Below, in pieces: positions 42,985-54,258 of a DNA stretch of 64,000 nucleotides. Both the position numbers and the translations under genes were made by a program. A model generated the notes under the pieces. That model searched no databases. It was not told where the DNA came from and saw nothing but the letters and a program-made list of their open reading frames with translations. The stretch is from Pararge aegeria (taxonomy: Eukaryota; Arthropoda; Insecta; Lepidoptera; Nymphalidae), in the NCBI RefSeq assembly GCF_905163445.1, contig NC_053187.1, forward strand, positions 16,415,001-16,479,000, given 5' to 3'. Each line of letters opens with the position of its first letter. Position 1 is the stretch's first letter.

Positions 42985-43250
42985 AAACTTCCTTTACAAG
43001 TTAGCCTTCGACTGCTATCTCACCGGGTAATAAGTGATAACGCAGTCTAAGATGATAACGGGCTAGCCTGTTACCCCTAATCAGTTTCTACTCGATATTG
43101 TAGTGGAACACCTAAATCACTTGGCGGCACGTGTTCCTCGGTAGGATGGTAACTAGCCACGGCCAAAGCGCCCCACCGGACCAGCCCAGAGAAAATTGAG
43201 AAATAATGAATTACAGAAATTCCCCTGCCAGGAATCAACTTAAAATCAGC
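42985..43250 (-). repeat. SINE-C, most of the body
   Basis: TTACAAGTTAGCCTTCGACTG, GATAACGCAGTCTAAGATG, CACTTGGCGGCACGTG, GGATGGTAACTAGCCACGG, GGACCAGCCCAGAGAAAATTG on the minus strand. Confidence 0.82.
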
Positions 43251-45752
43251 TACCAAAACCAGCCTTCACTGTTGGTTGGATTTTTTGGAATTTGTTACCA
43301 ATATTGTTCCTAGCTAGGTTCCAATGACTGGAATATCTCGAAGCTTTTTCAGATATGTCAAAAAATATTTATTTAATAATTTATATCATACTCATATCAT
43401 AAATGAAATAGTGTATCTGTTTTTCTATTTATTTGTTCGTTGCTTAGTTTGTAAATGGAGACGGACGGACTATATAATCCGTAAATACAAACTTCTGCGC
43501 GATTTTAAGTCAACCGAAACAAGCTCAGATAAAGTCACTGACAATAGCAAGTATGTTAGAACTGGTGGTTGAAGAATACAAATAGTTTTTATTTTCTGTT
43601 TGTATTTTCAAAGCTTCAAACAACTACTTACCTCACCGCAAGGCTGCTAGTAAATAAAGCTCACAGAATAGTAACCATTTCTCGGTCGCCAAGTAAGGTT
43701 TCTGCTAGCTTTAGTCTTTTTGTATTGTATTGTAATACTTAAGCATCTATTATTATAATAATGGTAAGTCATTTCAATTTATATAGAACCAGCAGTATTT
43801 TTCTTTCGGTTTTGATTACAGCCCGACGAGCTTTTATATGACATAGATAAAAAATAGATATAGAAAATACAAGGGCGTTTTTTTTTATTTGGCGCATTCA
43901 GATACGTGGTATTTATGCTTATCTCCTACTGAAGCAGCCCTCTTTTTTTCAGTACAAGTAAAGTATAGTAGTAGTTGTACTGACCGCGATTGCCAGAGAG
44001 TCGCAGGTTCAAATCCTGTCGGTTCCGAAATTTTTTCTATGCATTTTAAATTTATAATTCCTCCAAGTGTAGGTAAAAACACTCATAAGAATAATAAAAG
44101 TAAAGTATAGTTAACATAATCGATTCGAGATTCAAATTTAATGAAATCAATTGAAAACTAGATTAACAAAACTAGATTACTTAATTTTTTTTAATTAATT
44201 AAAAAAAAACATCATTTAATTAAGTATAAAAATACACCTATAACCAAGTGGTACATACAACTCAAAATCATATTTTATTATATGTAATAGTATCTCAAAA
44301 GAGTTAGCCAAAATAAAAGGCATAAGGTTTTAATGAGACAAATTAGTCATTTACTCAAAAATAGTGATAGTTTTTACAAATTATTCACGATATTCAATAT
44401 TTATGTATTTACAGTTGCGTATCACTTCACTTATATTTTAACACTTTAACATCAATAATATCTAGTTCAGAATTATAAGAATCACAGTTCCTAAATTAAG
44501 ATTCACAATTTACGCACCTTACTTCAGAGAGTCCCTTTCGTCAACATCCCAACATGGCGGCCCCCGACTCACACTAAATGACCACAGACTACCAATAACA
44601 TAACTAGTACCCGACATAGAATTATAGTGGCATATACAAAATTATGTTGTGTTACATATAGAAGATCTTAATATGTTGTATATGTATGTTATCAACGAAT
44701 GTAAGCTACATGAAAATATCCTATTATAAAATAAGTAGAAGGTAAAATGTTTTAAATAATAAAAAAAAATTACCATGCATTTTATACTGTCAAAAATTTA
44801 CATGAAGTATTTTATTTTTAAGCCACATATAACATTTTCATCTTCATTGAAAGGGTAGCAAAACACAACCTCGTTAGTAATCCATTATCAAGTGTATATT
44901 TTATTAATGAACCATGTCTTACAGGTTTTATGATGACAGTGTGTTCCTATGATGAATTGCTTTGTAAGTTCTCGGAAACGTGGGCTTATCAATAATCTAC
45001 AACCAAGCAGTAAATATATCACTGGATTTTTCTCAGCAGAATCTGAATAATCACAACTATAAGTCTCAATGTCAGTAAAGTTTCTATTAATAATAAAATA
45101 ACATTGTTTATTTATATAAAAGGGGCACCGTGGTTAAAAAAATATATTATTTTAATGTGGAAATTTATATGATATACTTCGTCGTCCTTAATATAATGAT
45201 CTGATATGGACATTTTAATAGTACAAAAATATAGTACACTGCTTCTCGCTATATTAGTTAACTTTAAATTGTATATTAGCCGTCGCAACATAGTGTACGA
45301 GTATGGAAAAGCATCGTCTAGAAACAGAGCAATACTTTGCAGGGCAAGAAACATGTCTTTCAAAGTGCCGCTCTGGATCCACCTGAAGACCTGAGGCGTA
45401 AATGTTAAATCTCTTGTGTTTGTAATGATACCGGAAACCACGCCCTTCAGAATTCTATACAGCGATGCTCATTGACAGCAGAAATAAGCATTGTAAACCA
45501 TAGAAAGTTCATTAGTTTTCCAGCTAAATCTGTCAAACAAAAAGCCTGCATTGTCAGGATAGGAAGAAAGTGAGTAAATCACGAATGAACCCTAATAGTA
45601 GTGATTCATATTCCTACGTTAACCAAGATTATCATAATCCAAAAAAGCCCTATCGCAACAAACCACTGAAGATTATTCCTGTCCCGTACCGAATTATCCC
45701 ACGTCGTACCTCTAAATCACTTTCAGCAAATGGCCGACGGCCCCGCTGGACT
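43251..45752. other. No gene seen (apart from the T-arm relic)
   Basis: 2.5 kb of AT-rich DNA without recognised repeats. Open frames at 43324-43572 and 45112-45441 show no family motif. Confidence 0.45.
43965..44035 (+). other. tRNA T-arm-like relic
   Basis: GAGAGTCGCAGGTTCAAATC continues with a base-pairable CTGTCGG and GTTCC, like a tRNA T-arm and 3' acceptor strand. No matching 5' acceptor or D-arm is present, so it is a tRNA or SINE remnant, not a tRNA gene. The long frames on both strands here are shadows. Confidence 0.5.
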
Positions 45753-45850
45753 TAATTTGAATATAATAGCTACAGTCTGTTCTGGAGCAAAGGTCTTCTT
45801 AAAATTGAGACGACGTCCAACGTTTATAAACTGTGCGCTGATTTACTATG
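45753..45850 (+). repeat. Repeat L, copy 1
   Basis: TTAATTTGAATATAATAGC, AGCAAAGGTC, GACGTCCAACGTTTATAAACTG. Confidence 0.55.
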
Positions 45851-45934
45851 ACATTGAGAATTAAACTGCGTACCTAATATGTTTCTAGTCTGTTGTTGTT
45901 TATGTTATAATATATATCGGAAGCTCGGGTTTGG

Positions 45935-46092
45935 GCCAGTGCTAATAGCCTAGGTGGTTCTGATTTCCCCCTTTTGAGGGCGGCCGATCCGATGGATGGC
46001 CGAGGGAGTTCGCTCCCCGGCACACATCTCTAGCGTTTTGGAGCTATGTGCTTTTGAGTAAATTAAATATCACTTGTTTTAACGGTAAAGTC
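45935..46092 (+). repeat. Chimeric SINE: unusual tRNA-like head on a SINE-B body
   Basis: AGCTCGGGTTTGGGCCAGTG and GCTAATAGCCTAGGTGGTTC replace the usual SINE-B head. The body (CACACATCTCTAGCG... ATCACTTGTTTTAACGGT) is SINE-B. It is truncated where a minus SINE-B starts at 46098. Confidence 0.65.
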
Positions 46093-46097
46093 GATCA

Positions 46098-46355
46098 ATC
46101 ATCATCATCATATCAACCCATTACCGGCCCTCTACAGGGCACGGGTCTCCTCCCACAATGAGGAGGGGTTAAGGCTGTAGTCCACCACGATGGCCCAGTG
46201 CAGACTTTCGGACTTTACACACCTATGAGAACATCATGGAAATCCTTCACCGAAGCAAGTGATGTTTATATTGCTTAAAACGCACATGCTGGGATTCGAA
46301 CTCCCCCCCCCCCCCAAATAAAGTCGAGCACCTACCCACTGGGCTATCACCGCTT
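46098..46355 (-). repeat. SINE-B, near full length
   Basis: Minus strand: ATCATCATCATATCAACCC tail, C10 run inside the head region (46303-46315), head GGGCTATCACCGC. Confidence 0.85.
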
Positions 46356-46819
46356 CATTATACACAATATTGAAAACTAAATACCGAAAGCTGCTTTATC
46401 TCAAAGGCTGCTACCTTAGCATGATGCTGCAGTATTTGACTACTGCAGCGCTAATTTTCAGGTAAAGCCTTGATTGGCGTCACGAATTGGACTCGGAAAC
46501 GTTAAAATATAGATAGAATGCGAATAAGGAGCGTGTACGGGATATGAGGACGAAATAAAGAGAGAATCAAGCGTTCTCAAACCTAGACCTCATCATTGCT
46601 TTCTAACGGGCATGACTGTGCGTCAAGCGCTGGCCTAGCGTTAATAAAAAAAAATCAAAGGATACAAAAGAACACTAAGCACAACCTGTTTATTACACTG
46701 CAAGTTCTGGAATGGCTTTTATTAGTACATTTTTAATTATCCAAAAATAATAACATTTTAATGGCATTTTTCACGAAATCGTTGACTTCATCATACGGAT
46801 TGGAGGTAGAAGTTCATTG

Positions 46820-46915
46820 TTAAGGGATATGGGTTTAATATTAAACGCCAAAACCTTAACAAGTTCTTGCGTTAACATCTTAGATTGTATTATATTTTAT
46901 CACCGGGTTAAATTG
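46820..46915 (+). repeat. SINE-C, 3' part, split by SINE-A
   Basis: GATATGGGTTTAATATTAAACG, GTTAACATCTTAGATTGTAT, TATCACCGGG; the end GGCTAACTTGTGGTGGAATA lies at 47178-47200. Confidence 0.75.
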
Positions 46916-46920
46916 AAAAA

Positions 46921-47171
46921 AAATATATATACTATCACAATGCACACATCGCCATCTAGCCCCAAAGTAAGCATAGTTTCTGTTATGAGTACTAAGATGA
47001 CTGATGAATATTCTTTTAAGAACAATTTACACACTTATAATTTACATTTTAACGCACAGACACTAAAAAACACACATGTTCATCACACAAATATTTTCCA
47101 GTTGTGGGAATCGAAACCACAGCCTTCGCCTCAGAAAGCAGGGTCGCTACCCACTGCGCCAGTCAGCCGAC
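46921..47171 (-). repeat. SINE-A inserted in SINE-C
   Basis: Minus-strand copy. Upstream lies the 3' part of SINE-C (to CACCGGGTTAAATTG) and downstream its last bases (GGCTAACTTGTGGTGGAATAAA). GAAAAA at both edges is the likely target duplication. Confidence 0.85.
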
Positions 47172-47270
47172 GAAAAAAGGCTAACTTGTGGTGGAATAAA
47201 TAAAAAGTTCTTTTTTTAACCTTAAACAGCATCTTTAGGTTGAACAGTAGCTAGGTAAAAGTACTTTGCA

Positions 47271-47385
47271 TTTAATTTGAATATAATATCCACTGTCCAA
47301 CAGTAAAGGTCCGTTCAAATCTGCGACAGCGTCAGACTACGTAATGTTGATAAACTGCCCTACGCGGAAATGTGTCGATGATTTA
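47271..47385 (+). repeat. Repeat L, copy 2
   Basis: TTAATTTGAATATAATATCC, CAGTAAAGGTCC, TAATGTTGATAAACTGC in the same order as copy 1. Confidence 0.55.
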
Positions 47386-47717
47386 TTTACATAAACTCCG
47401 ACTTGCCTCGATTTATTGGACCAGCGTAAGATGGTCTCACTGATCCCCTTTGTTGATACTTACTTACGTACTTGTTATTCTTTAAGCAACAGCTAACAAT
47501 ATAGCCAATCTGATGAATAACTATTATCTCATCTTCCATTGAAATTCTTAGTACAAGCTCAGAGTCGGGCAATCGGTGTGGACCACCTTTGTTACTCACA
47601 GAGCTCGGTAAGTCGTCGGGGCATAATGATACCACCCCATATTAAAGCAGCGTAGTGGGTCTTAATTCTTACCCCTGACTTGTTTGTCTATCCCCAGCCT
47701 TTGCCCAGCAGACGGAT

Positions 47718-47818
47718 TTCATCATAAAAACCCATTACCAGCCAACTGCAGGGCACGGGTCTCCTGTACCATTAAGAAGGGTTTAAGCCGTACTCCACGC
47801 TTGCCCAGTGGTAATTAG
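47718..47818 (-). repeat. SINE-B, 3' fragment
   Basis: AACCCATTACCAGCC through TTTAAGCCGTACTCCACG, then lost. Confidence 0.75.
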
Positions 47819-48484
47819 TATTAAATAGACTTAGATGTCATTAAAATTTAGAACATAGTTAGTTTTGACATCCGTTGGGAACAGATTTTTCTAATTAAGG
47901 AATGAATTAAAGATTGAAAAAGGAATTTCACGCAACTCTCCATCATCAAAAATATTATATTATTAGGTTTTAGTACCTTATCTACCTACCTTACCTTTAC
48001 CGTTATTAAATGGAATTTAGATGCAAATTTAATAATGCCCAATTCATTAATATAGATACCCATCTTAGATATTTTAATTACTGTAAGTTATTTGTGGGCA
48101 TCTCAACTGGTTATGAACCGTACTCTCAAGATTTTATTGATAAAGATTTCCACAATTGAGTTCTCCTTAACCAGATGCTCAATCTTCTTCGTCAGGCAGG
48201 ATTAAGATCGCTTGGTTACGTAGATCTACCTGTATGTAAGGCTGGCTTCTGGCTCCTCTAGAGCTTTACAACGATGTGAAGTTCAGCTTTGAAACTATGT
48301 TACTTTTTTATATTTATATATTTGTGTAATAATTATATCCTATTTATTTCCTGTTTTCAATGCTTTTTCCTTTTACGCCTTTCGTTGCCTGGAAGAATTC
48401 ACTATGTAGCAATAAAGCCACCAAATTGAAGTCTCTTGGTCTGTTTATATCTCTGTAACTACTATCTAAAAATGACGACCTAAA

Positions 48485-48640
48485 GGCGCAGTGGGCAGCG
48501 ACTCTGCTTTCTGAGTCTGTTGCCGTGTGTTGGATTCCCACAACTGCAACATATACGTGTGATACACATTAATTTTTTTCAGTGCCTGGGTGTTTATCTG
48601 TATTTATGTATATTATTCATAAAAATATTCATCAATCTTA
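48485..48640 (+). repeat. SINE-A, 3'-truncated and diverged
   Basis: AAGGCGCAGTGGGCAGCGAC head with a degraded box B, ending near TATTCATCAATCTTA. The usual 3' third is missing. Confidence 0.8.
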
Positions 48641-48682
48641 TCTGGTGGAAAGCGAAAGCAGAAGTCTCCCATATATTCTAAA

Positions 48683-48701
48683 CCCCCCCCCCCCCCCCCC
48701 A
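48683..48701 (+). repeat. Poly-C tract
   Basis: An uninterrupted C run of about 18. Shorter C runs lie at 11073 and 46304. Such tracts are prone to length error in reads. Confidence 0.9.
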
Positions 48702-48954
48702 TTAATTCCCAAATTCTATATACCACGGTCTTGTGCAACTTCTTTCTATCGGCTAGGAGGTCACCTACTAGGCGGACAGAAGGCATCAAGAGTTGCAGGA
48801 ATATCTCCTTTGTTGGCGTCTGTCCTCCTAGTATGGTGTCTACCTAAAGTATGTTTTCCTGTCCGAACTTGCTGATGTAGTATCTTTGGGCCCCGTAGCA
48901 TCCATTCATCCTCCAAGCTAATTGCCTCTACATCTTATAAAAAAACTCATATTT

Positions 48955-49195
48955 GCTGCTAAATAAATATTATGTCAAGGTCATTACAAAGTTGTCACTA
49001 GCTCCAGCTTCGCATTTGATAATTATTAAGCTCGATCCAAAAGGAGGTCGCTTCATTAGTTCAGTCGAGTACCTATCCCATCTGCTGCGAGATGTAATTA
49101 CGTCTTGCTGGAACGTTGATTGCATTCAATGTTTTTGCGCGGCATGCATCCGATATATTAGAGTGAAACCTACACGAATAGATAGGATGCAGTAA
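48955..49195 (+). other. Unrecognised open frame, 80 codons
   Basis: A frame with no known motif, lying before repeat O and SINE-A. It may be part of the same unclassified repeat. There is no splice or promoter evidence. Confidence 0.25.
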
Positions 49196-49244
49196 ATAGA
49201 GGGAATTCAACGAATGTTTGCTTGTTAGAGCAGGTTTCTATTGA

Positions 49245-49317
49245 GACAGTGATAAGTTGTACGAACACCTTTTAGAATAAATCACTTTAGACTTTGGGAC
49301 CTCGAACACCTATCCAT
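49245..49317 (+). repeat. Repeat O, copy 1, joined to SINE-A
   Basis: AAGTTGTACGAACACCTTTTAG, AATAAATCACTTTAGACTTTG, GGACCTCGAACACCTATCCA, then the SINE head. Confidence 0.75.
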
Positions 49318-49568
49318 ACAGCCGATTGGCGCAGTGGGCAGCGATCCTACTTTTTGAGTCCAAGGCCGTGGGTTGATTCCTAGGACTGAAAAATGTGTGA
49401 TGGACATGTTTTTCAGTCTAGGTGCCTTGGGTGTTTATCTGTATATTATAAGTATTTATATACTCATATAAATATTTAGCAGTCATCTTAGTACATATAA
49501 TACAAGCTACGCTTACTTTGGGGCTAGATGGCGATGTGTATATTATCGTAAAATATTTATTATTTCTA
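49318..49568 (+). repeat. SINE-A attached to repeat O
   Basis: Plus-strand copy starting CAGCCGATTGGCGCAGTGGG. The 70 bp in front of it recurs, inverted, in front of another SINE-A at 57.05 kb. Confidence 0.85.
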
Positions 49569-49599
49569 TTTAAAATATTAGTACTAATATTATCATGAT

Positions 49600-49690
49600 A
49601 AAAATCGACGACTCCATTGCACTGTCACTGGTCAGGGTCCGGGGTTCAATGCCCCGGTAAAGTGAAATTGGGAATTTATTTTATAACATA
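49600..49690 (+). repeat. SINE-C, 5' head fragment
   Basis: TCAGGGTCCGGGGTTCAATGCC (box B-like) then AATTGGGAATTTATTTTATAA. It is truncated, and a SINE-D on the other strand follows. Confidence 0.6.
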
Positions 49691-49734
49691 TTGTACGTAT
49701 TACGACCGGGGGTGGACGTCGCCAATTTTCTAAA

Positions 49735-49832
49735 CCCGGGCTGTTAAAAATGTTTCATCTGACCCGGGAACCGAACCCAGGATCCTAAGTAGAACATGCT
49801 AACTAGACCAACGGGGCAGTCAATGCTGATTT
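49735..49832 (-). repeat. SINE-D, 5' head
   Basis: Minus strand: CTGCCCCGTTGGTCTAGTTAG head and TGGGTTCGGTTCCCGGGTC box B, then about 60 bp of body. Confidence 0.72.
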
Positions 49833-50309
49833 ATATTTACAGTAATGGTAGTAATAAATAAACATGATGACGATGAGTTAATATCTATAAATAATAGTAT
49901 AGTTTATTATCTAATAATCCAGTGTTATACATGTATAAAGAAAGCAGACACAAGAGCAAATAAAAGATTATATACTCGTAATTAAATACAGAAAGAATTT
50001 AATTTTGCTGTAACGGAAAAATTCTTAGCAACTGCGTGTTTCGCTATATCTGAAACTTATTAGAGCCATTGCAATAGAAACTCGGGCCACAGATTGCATT
50101 TCACATTTTCTCAGCTCCGCTGATGTTGTACGAACGTAAGTTTTAACAAGGTACATACAATTATTTATCATTGCATGTTTAATACAGTAATATTTATTAC
50201 ACCCTGGTTGTTTCAAAAATGTGTAAAATAATATTCTTCAAGAAAATAAAGAAAAATAATAAGTCTACAAATAAGATTCTGTTGGTCATGGGAATGCCAA
50301 CGTAATTTT

Positions 50310-50470
50310 TCCTGTACCCAAAAGTACCCTATTGTTTTCGGGATAAAAAAATACGTAAATTTCAACTCAGAAAAACCGCTTTCAGTATACTAAATTGCAC
50401 TTAAATCCGTTAAATAGTTTCAATGTGATGCGCGAACAATAAAAAAAAATAGTTTTGGGTTCTCTACCGA
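50310..50470 (+). repeat. Family M relic
   Basis: GTACCCAAAAGTACCCTATTG, ACTTAAATCCGTTAAATAGTT, TCAATGTGATGCGCGAAC and AGTTTTGGGTTCTCTACC parallel 10.9-11.06 kb. Confidence 0.6.
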
Positions 50471-51906
50471 TATAACTTAAGGTTGTACGGATTAAAATTT
50501 TCGAAAATATTTAATATTCAGGAATCGTCTAGTTTAAGTTTTAATATAAACACCTATGTTTATGTTTTTTTAATTTTCTTTTATATACCTAGCGCTGAAA
50601 ATAACGAACACAAAAAAAACTATCAAATTTGGTGCAGTTTGGATCTCCCTGGCAATATCTCATTATTCCGCCATCTTTCATCAAATTATTGTGTGGGAGT
50701 AAAAACAATAGTAATTCCATCTAATAAACTGAACACGTTTCAGGTGTGGCAAAAACTAATAGGCCAAGAGTCCACAGTAACTAAATAACCAACTAAAATA
50801 TTGGTAAAATTTGGCTGATTCGATAAAAATAAACTCTCAAAATATCGTTTTCCACTGGAAATTTTATGAATACGTTAGGTCTACCAATTTTAGGTTTAGA
50901 CATAGTTTGTTTAGGAACTATTTATGACCAATTCATTTTTATGTCGTAAAAGATATTTTATATAATGTTTAAAATAATCTTATTCTATAATAATAAAATT
51001 ATAATCCACTAATTTTGTGTGTATGCAGGTCTATGTTTTGACTATAGCCTCAAAATTACATTATAAATTCAACTACAATACAAGATATCAATTTTACATT
51101 ACAAATTCTTCTGATGATTGATGGAATATTTTGAATGTGGAAATATCTAGATAATTCATATTGGTGTAGAGGAGTGCATAATATTTTAAATTGGTTTTAT
51201 ATTTTTTTAATAGTTTTTGATAGGAATTAGTCTTATAATACTCATATAGGTTAAATTATTGAGATTATATATATATAGGTAATATATTCGCGAAGGTTGT
51301 CTTTGAAACATTGTGTTCCAGGATGCTGGGTGCAGGAAAACGTCGTCTTGGTAGGCAGAAGAAACCAAACGAGTTGCGTGGTGCCACTGGTAGTAATATT
51401 TAACCTTAAACTATTAAGACCCGTAGAAATTTTACACTCGTCTCTCACACTATAAATAATGGAGAGCGTTTTCAGTAATTAGACGATACATCCTGCAAGA
51501 AGGATATTACGTTAAATGGCTCTATTTATTGTCTCTTTCCGGCTTGACTGGAAAAAATGAGATGGCATTAACGTTAATGTCTTAATGGTTGGAGTTGGTG
51601 TTTCTTTTACGTAAAAGAAAAGAAATCAGGTCGTAACGTGATAGTTGACTTTAGACTTGACTGTAGATTAAAGCCTGCCTTAATAAATCTATCTTATCTA
51701 AAAGTTTCAGATCGTTGATTGAATAAATATTGCCATTATCAATAGAGAACATTAAAAAAAGAGTAGCAAGCATATAATATGTATTTAGTCTTCGATCTGA
51801 TTTTGGATTTGATTGACAATTCAATTCTTTTATTTGCATAAAACATTGTAGTTATACATGTTTAGTCATAATATATGACATGCAATCTTATTTTCTCTTT
51901 AATGTT
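50471..51906. other. No gene seen
   Basis: AT-rich. The 101-codon frame at 50483-50788 is unrecognised and compositionally like its surroundings. Confidence 0.45.
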
Positions 51907-52032
51907 TCAAAGGTGTGTGGTGTCCACCAATTTGAACTGGACCAGCGTGGCGGACTACGGCCATAACACCTTCTCAATATAGGAGGAAACCCGTGCTCTG
52001 CAGTTGGCCGGTTATGGGTTGATATGATGATG
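51907..52032 (+). repeat. SINE-B, 3' fragment
   Basis: CAAAGGTGTGTGGTGTCCACC through TTGATATGATGATG tail; 5' half missing. Confidence 0.8.
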
Positions 52033-52379
52033 TAAGCTTACTTGAAGTAAATGCAATCTGAAATTGCTAAAAGAAAAACAACAAATTTCAATTGAGCAAA
52101 TAAATCATAAATTAACCAATCCAACATTTACAAAGAGCGCAATCAAGCTTGAAACATCGAAGTCTGTGCCTCGACTGCGACTCCATTGTCCCGTGTACCG
52201 ACCGACTGCAAAATTGTTTGTCCCCTGAAATTACTAATTGGGACATTTACCCTGAAACTCCCAGTCGCCAACTATCCATAATTTGCAAAATTGCAGTCAA
52301 ATTTTACGTTAAAAACGGCAATAAGACGGAAATAGTGTATCATTTCCTACTATGTATTTGAAAGACAAATAAAGAAAAA

Positions 52380-52640
52380 AACAATTTTTTTTTAACATTG
52401 CGCCACATATTACAATATCAACGACACCACGTATGTTATGTGTGGCGCAACCTAGAAAAAGGTGCCAACTCAGCATTGTGCTGCATACGTCAGTGGGAGC
52501 ATACAGCGCTGATTTTCAGTTGGCACCTTGTACTAGGTGACACCACGGAAATGCGTAGCCATCTACTGACCACATTTTAATATTTTAATTCAAAAATTAA
52601 CTAAGCAAAAGTTATATAAGTAACAAAAAACATTCGAAAA
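52380..52640 (+). repeat. Repeat I, copy 2, with extra stem segment
   Basis: Matches copy 1 (CACCACGTATGTTATGTGTG, TTGGCACCTTGTACTAGGTG) but carries an additional segment bounded by GGTGCCAACT and AGTTGGCACC inverted arms. Confidence 0.75.
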
Positions 52641-53040
52641 AAAAACATAAATTAAAAATAATACAGCAATAAAACAAAATATATAAATAGAAAAAAATAT
52701 TTCCTTTATAGATATGTCAATCGCAATCACCCTCAGCCTAAAACTTGAGACTTGCCACCACCCAAACGCGATATATATAAATTGTTCGGTTAGTGCAAAA
52801 AAAAATTTCTTCTTTCATTCTTAAATCAATATTTTAGTCCTAAGGCTATTCATTTAAGTATTTATTACGTATGTATGTATGTAGGTGCTTGTGTGTGTAA
52901 AACTATAGTAGCAGGACCGTACTATATTTCTCGGGGATTGTACAGAGGGCGTATCGATACCATGGACAATGGCTGTTTTTGTGATAAACTTCTTAGTGTA
53001 GCCCTGTAAATTTTATACTTTGTACCGTGTTTTACTATTA

Positions 53041-53285
53041 GCTTTATTACGTATAGGTGTAAGGTTTTGTGTTGGATGAGGCAGTCGCAAGCTCGTCTGT
53101 GAGCACACAGGGTCCCCCTGCAAACCAGCGCCGCAGCTCGCTACGGCTTCGTGCTGAGGCGGAACCCTATTTGTCCACATGCTTACTGTTCGTATTTTTG
53201 TTAGTTATATTTTTGTATACAATTGTAAGCAATTATGTGGGCAAATATAAAATATCTTTCTTTCTTCTTTCTATCTAAAACAGCT
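53041..53285 (+). other. Unclassified GC-richer segment ending in a CTTTCTTTCTT tract
   Basis: A 69-codon frame (53069-53278) has a hydrophobic stretch near its end. GCAAGCTCGTCTGTGAGCAC, ATGTGGGCAAATATAAAATA and CTTTCTTTCTTCTTTC look like a LINE or LTR-element 3' end rather than a gene. Confidence 0.4.
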
Positions 53286-53449
53286 GGGCACAGCTCTTGT
53301 ATATCAAAGAGGTTTTTAAAGCGTAACCCACAACTCTGCTCTTATACGGGTAAGTGGGCTTAAAGGGCTATTATCAACCCGGGACCGACGGCTTAACGAT
53401 AGTATTAGTACTGAAAACTTTTGAACAGATAAACCTAACACCTACCCTT

Positions 53450-53605
53450 TTTTTTTGCGTCATGGAATAGCTTTATTGCTACCTCCGACCCTTGGGCAGG
53501 ACTGAGGTTATATGGGACTCCCCCCTTTAAAGGGGGTATACCCAAACTAAAAACCACCACGGATATCCCTCCTGTTGGCTTTGTTAGACGGGGAACACCT
53601 AATAT
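53450..53605 (-). repeat. Family E (unclassified), second copy
   Basis: Reverse complement of family E blocks: CTAACAAAGCCAACAGGAGGG, CGTGGTGGTTTTTAGTTTGG and CCCAAGGGTCGGAGGTAGC. Confidence 0.7.
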
Positions 53606-53684
53606 CTACCCAAAAAATTTTAGCACGACTCGGGATTTGAACCCAATAGGTACTTCGTAATCAACAACGAAGTTCTTTTATATG

Positions 53685-53905
53685 TAGTAGAGCTTTTTGT
53701 GACAGCTCGTCCGGGGAACTACTACCGCCATGCTTATTTCTGCCGCTAAGTAGCACTGTTGTCATGCTGTCTTCCGGTCTGAGGGGCGTGGTTGTCGGTG
53801 TTATTACGTCACATTAGGCTTAACACTTAAGCCTCAAATTGATGAAAACAGGGCGGCATGTTCAGGACGTACTTCTTGCATGCACTGTGTATTGTGCTTT
53901 TGATG
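53685..53905 (+). repeat. Family F, 3'-interrupted
   Basis: GAGCTTTTTGTGACAGCTCG, TCTGCCGCTAAGTAGCACTG, TTAGGCTTAACACTTAAGCC and CAGGACGTACTTCTTGCATG, then SINE-A. Confidence 0.78.
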
Positions 53906-54041
53906 ACAGACTGGTGCAGTGGGGAACAACCCTGCTTTCTGAGTCCAAGGCCGTGAGTTCGATTACCACAAATGGAAAATGTTTGTTCGATGAACATAAA
54001 TGTTTTTCAGTGATTGGGTGTTAATCTGTATATTATAAGTA
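53906..54041 (+). repeat. SINE-A, 5' part, interrupted by a Helitron pair
   Basis: Head GACAGACTGGTGCAGTGGGG, box B GAGTTCGATTACC, body to TATTATAAGTA, where Helitron sequence begins. SINE sequence (TTATTCATAAAAA) resumes at 54438. Confidence 0.8.
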
Positions 54042-54258
54042 TCTATGTATATAAAAGAAAGTTGTGTTAGTTACACCATTTATATCTCAAGAACGGATGG
54101 ACCAATTTTTATGATATTAGATTTTTTGGATTTCTCTTAGACCTGAATAGGATATAATTATCCTATTCAGGTCTAAGAGAAATCCAAAAAATCTAATAGT
54201 ATGAAATTGTTACATTCATAAAAAAAATCAGCGACATGAAGTTTGCCGGGACAGCTAG
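54042..54258 (+). mobile_element. Helitron-like element, copy 1, with internal palindrome
   Basis: Starts TCTATGTATATAAAAGAAAG after A and ends GCCGGGACAGCTAG before T. TC...CTAG ends and A/T insertion context are Helitron hallmarks. It shares ATCTCAAGAACGGATGGACC with copy 2. Non-autonomous. Confidence 0.78.
54116..54197. repeat. 39-bp perfect inverted repeat inside Helitron copy 1
   Basis: Arms 54116-54154 (ATTAGATTTTTTGGATTTCT...) and 54159-54197 are exact reverse complements with a 4-nt spacer TAAT. The right arm is absent from copy 2. Confidence 0.92.

Noticed and set aside
43889..44110. Apparent tRNA gene
   Set aside because: Only a T-arm and 3' acceptor-like strand; no 5' acceptor, D-arm or anticodon arm that pairs.
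50483..50788. 101-codon frame
   Set aside because: AT-rich, no motif, no flanking splice signals that I trust; left as unrecognised.
51290..51400. Possible RTE tail (GGTGCAGGAAAACGTCGTC, TTGGTAGGCAG)
   Set aside because: Only faint resemblance to the RTE C-terminus; no frame with the expected residues.
52149..52361. 70-codon frame with several Cys
   Set aside because: No family pattern recognised; could be conserved non-coding or chance.
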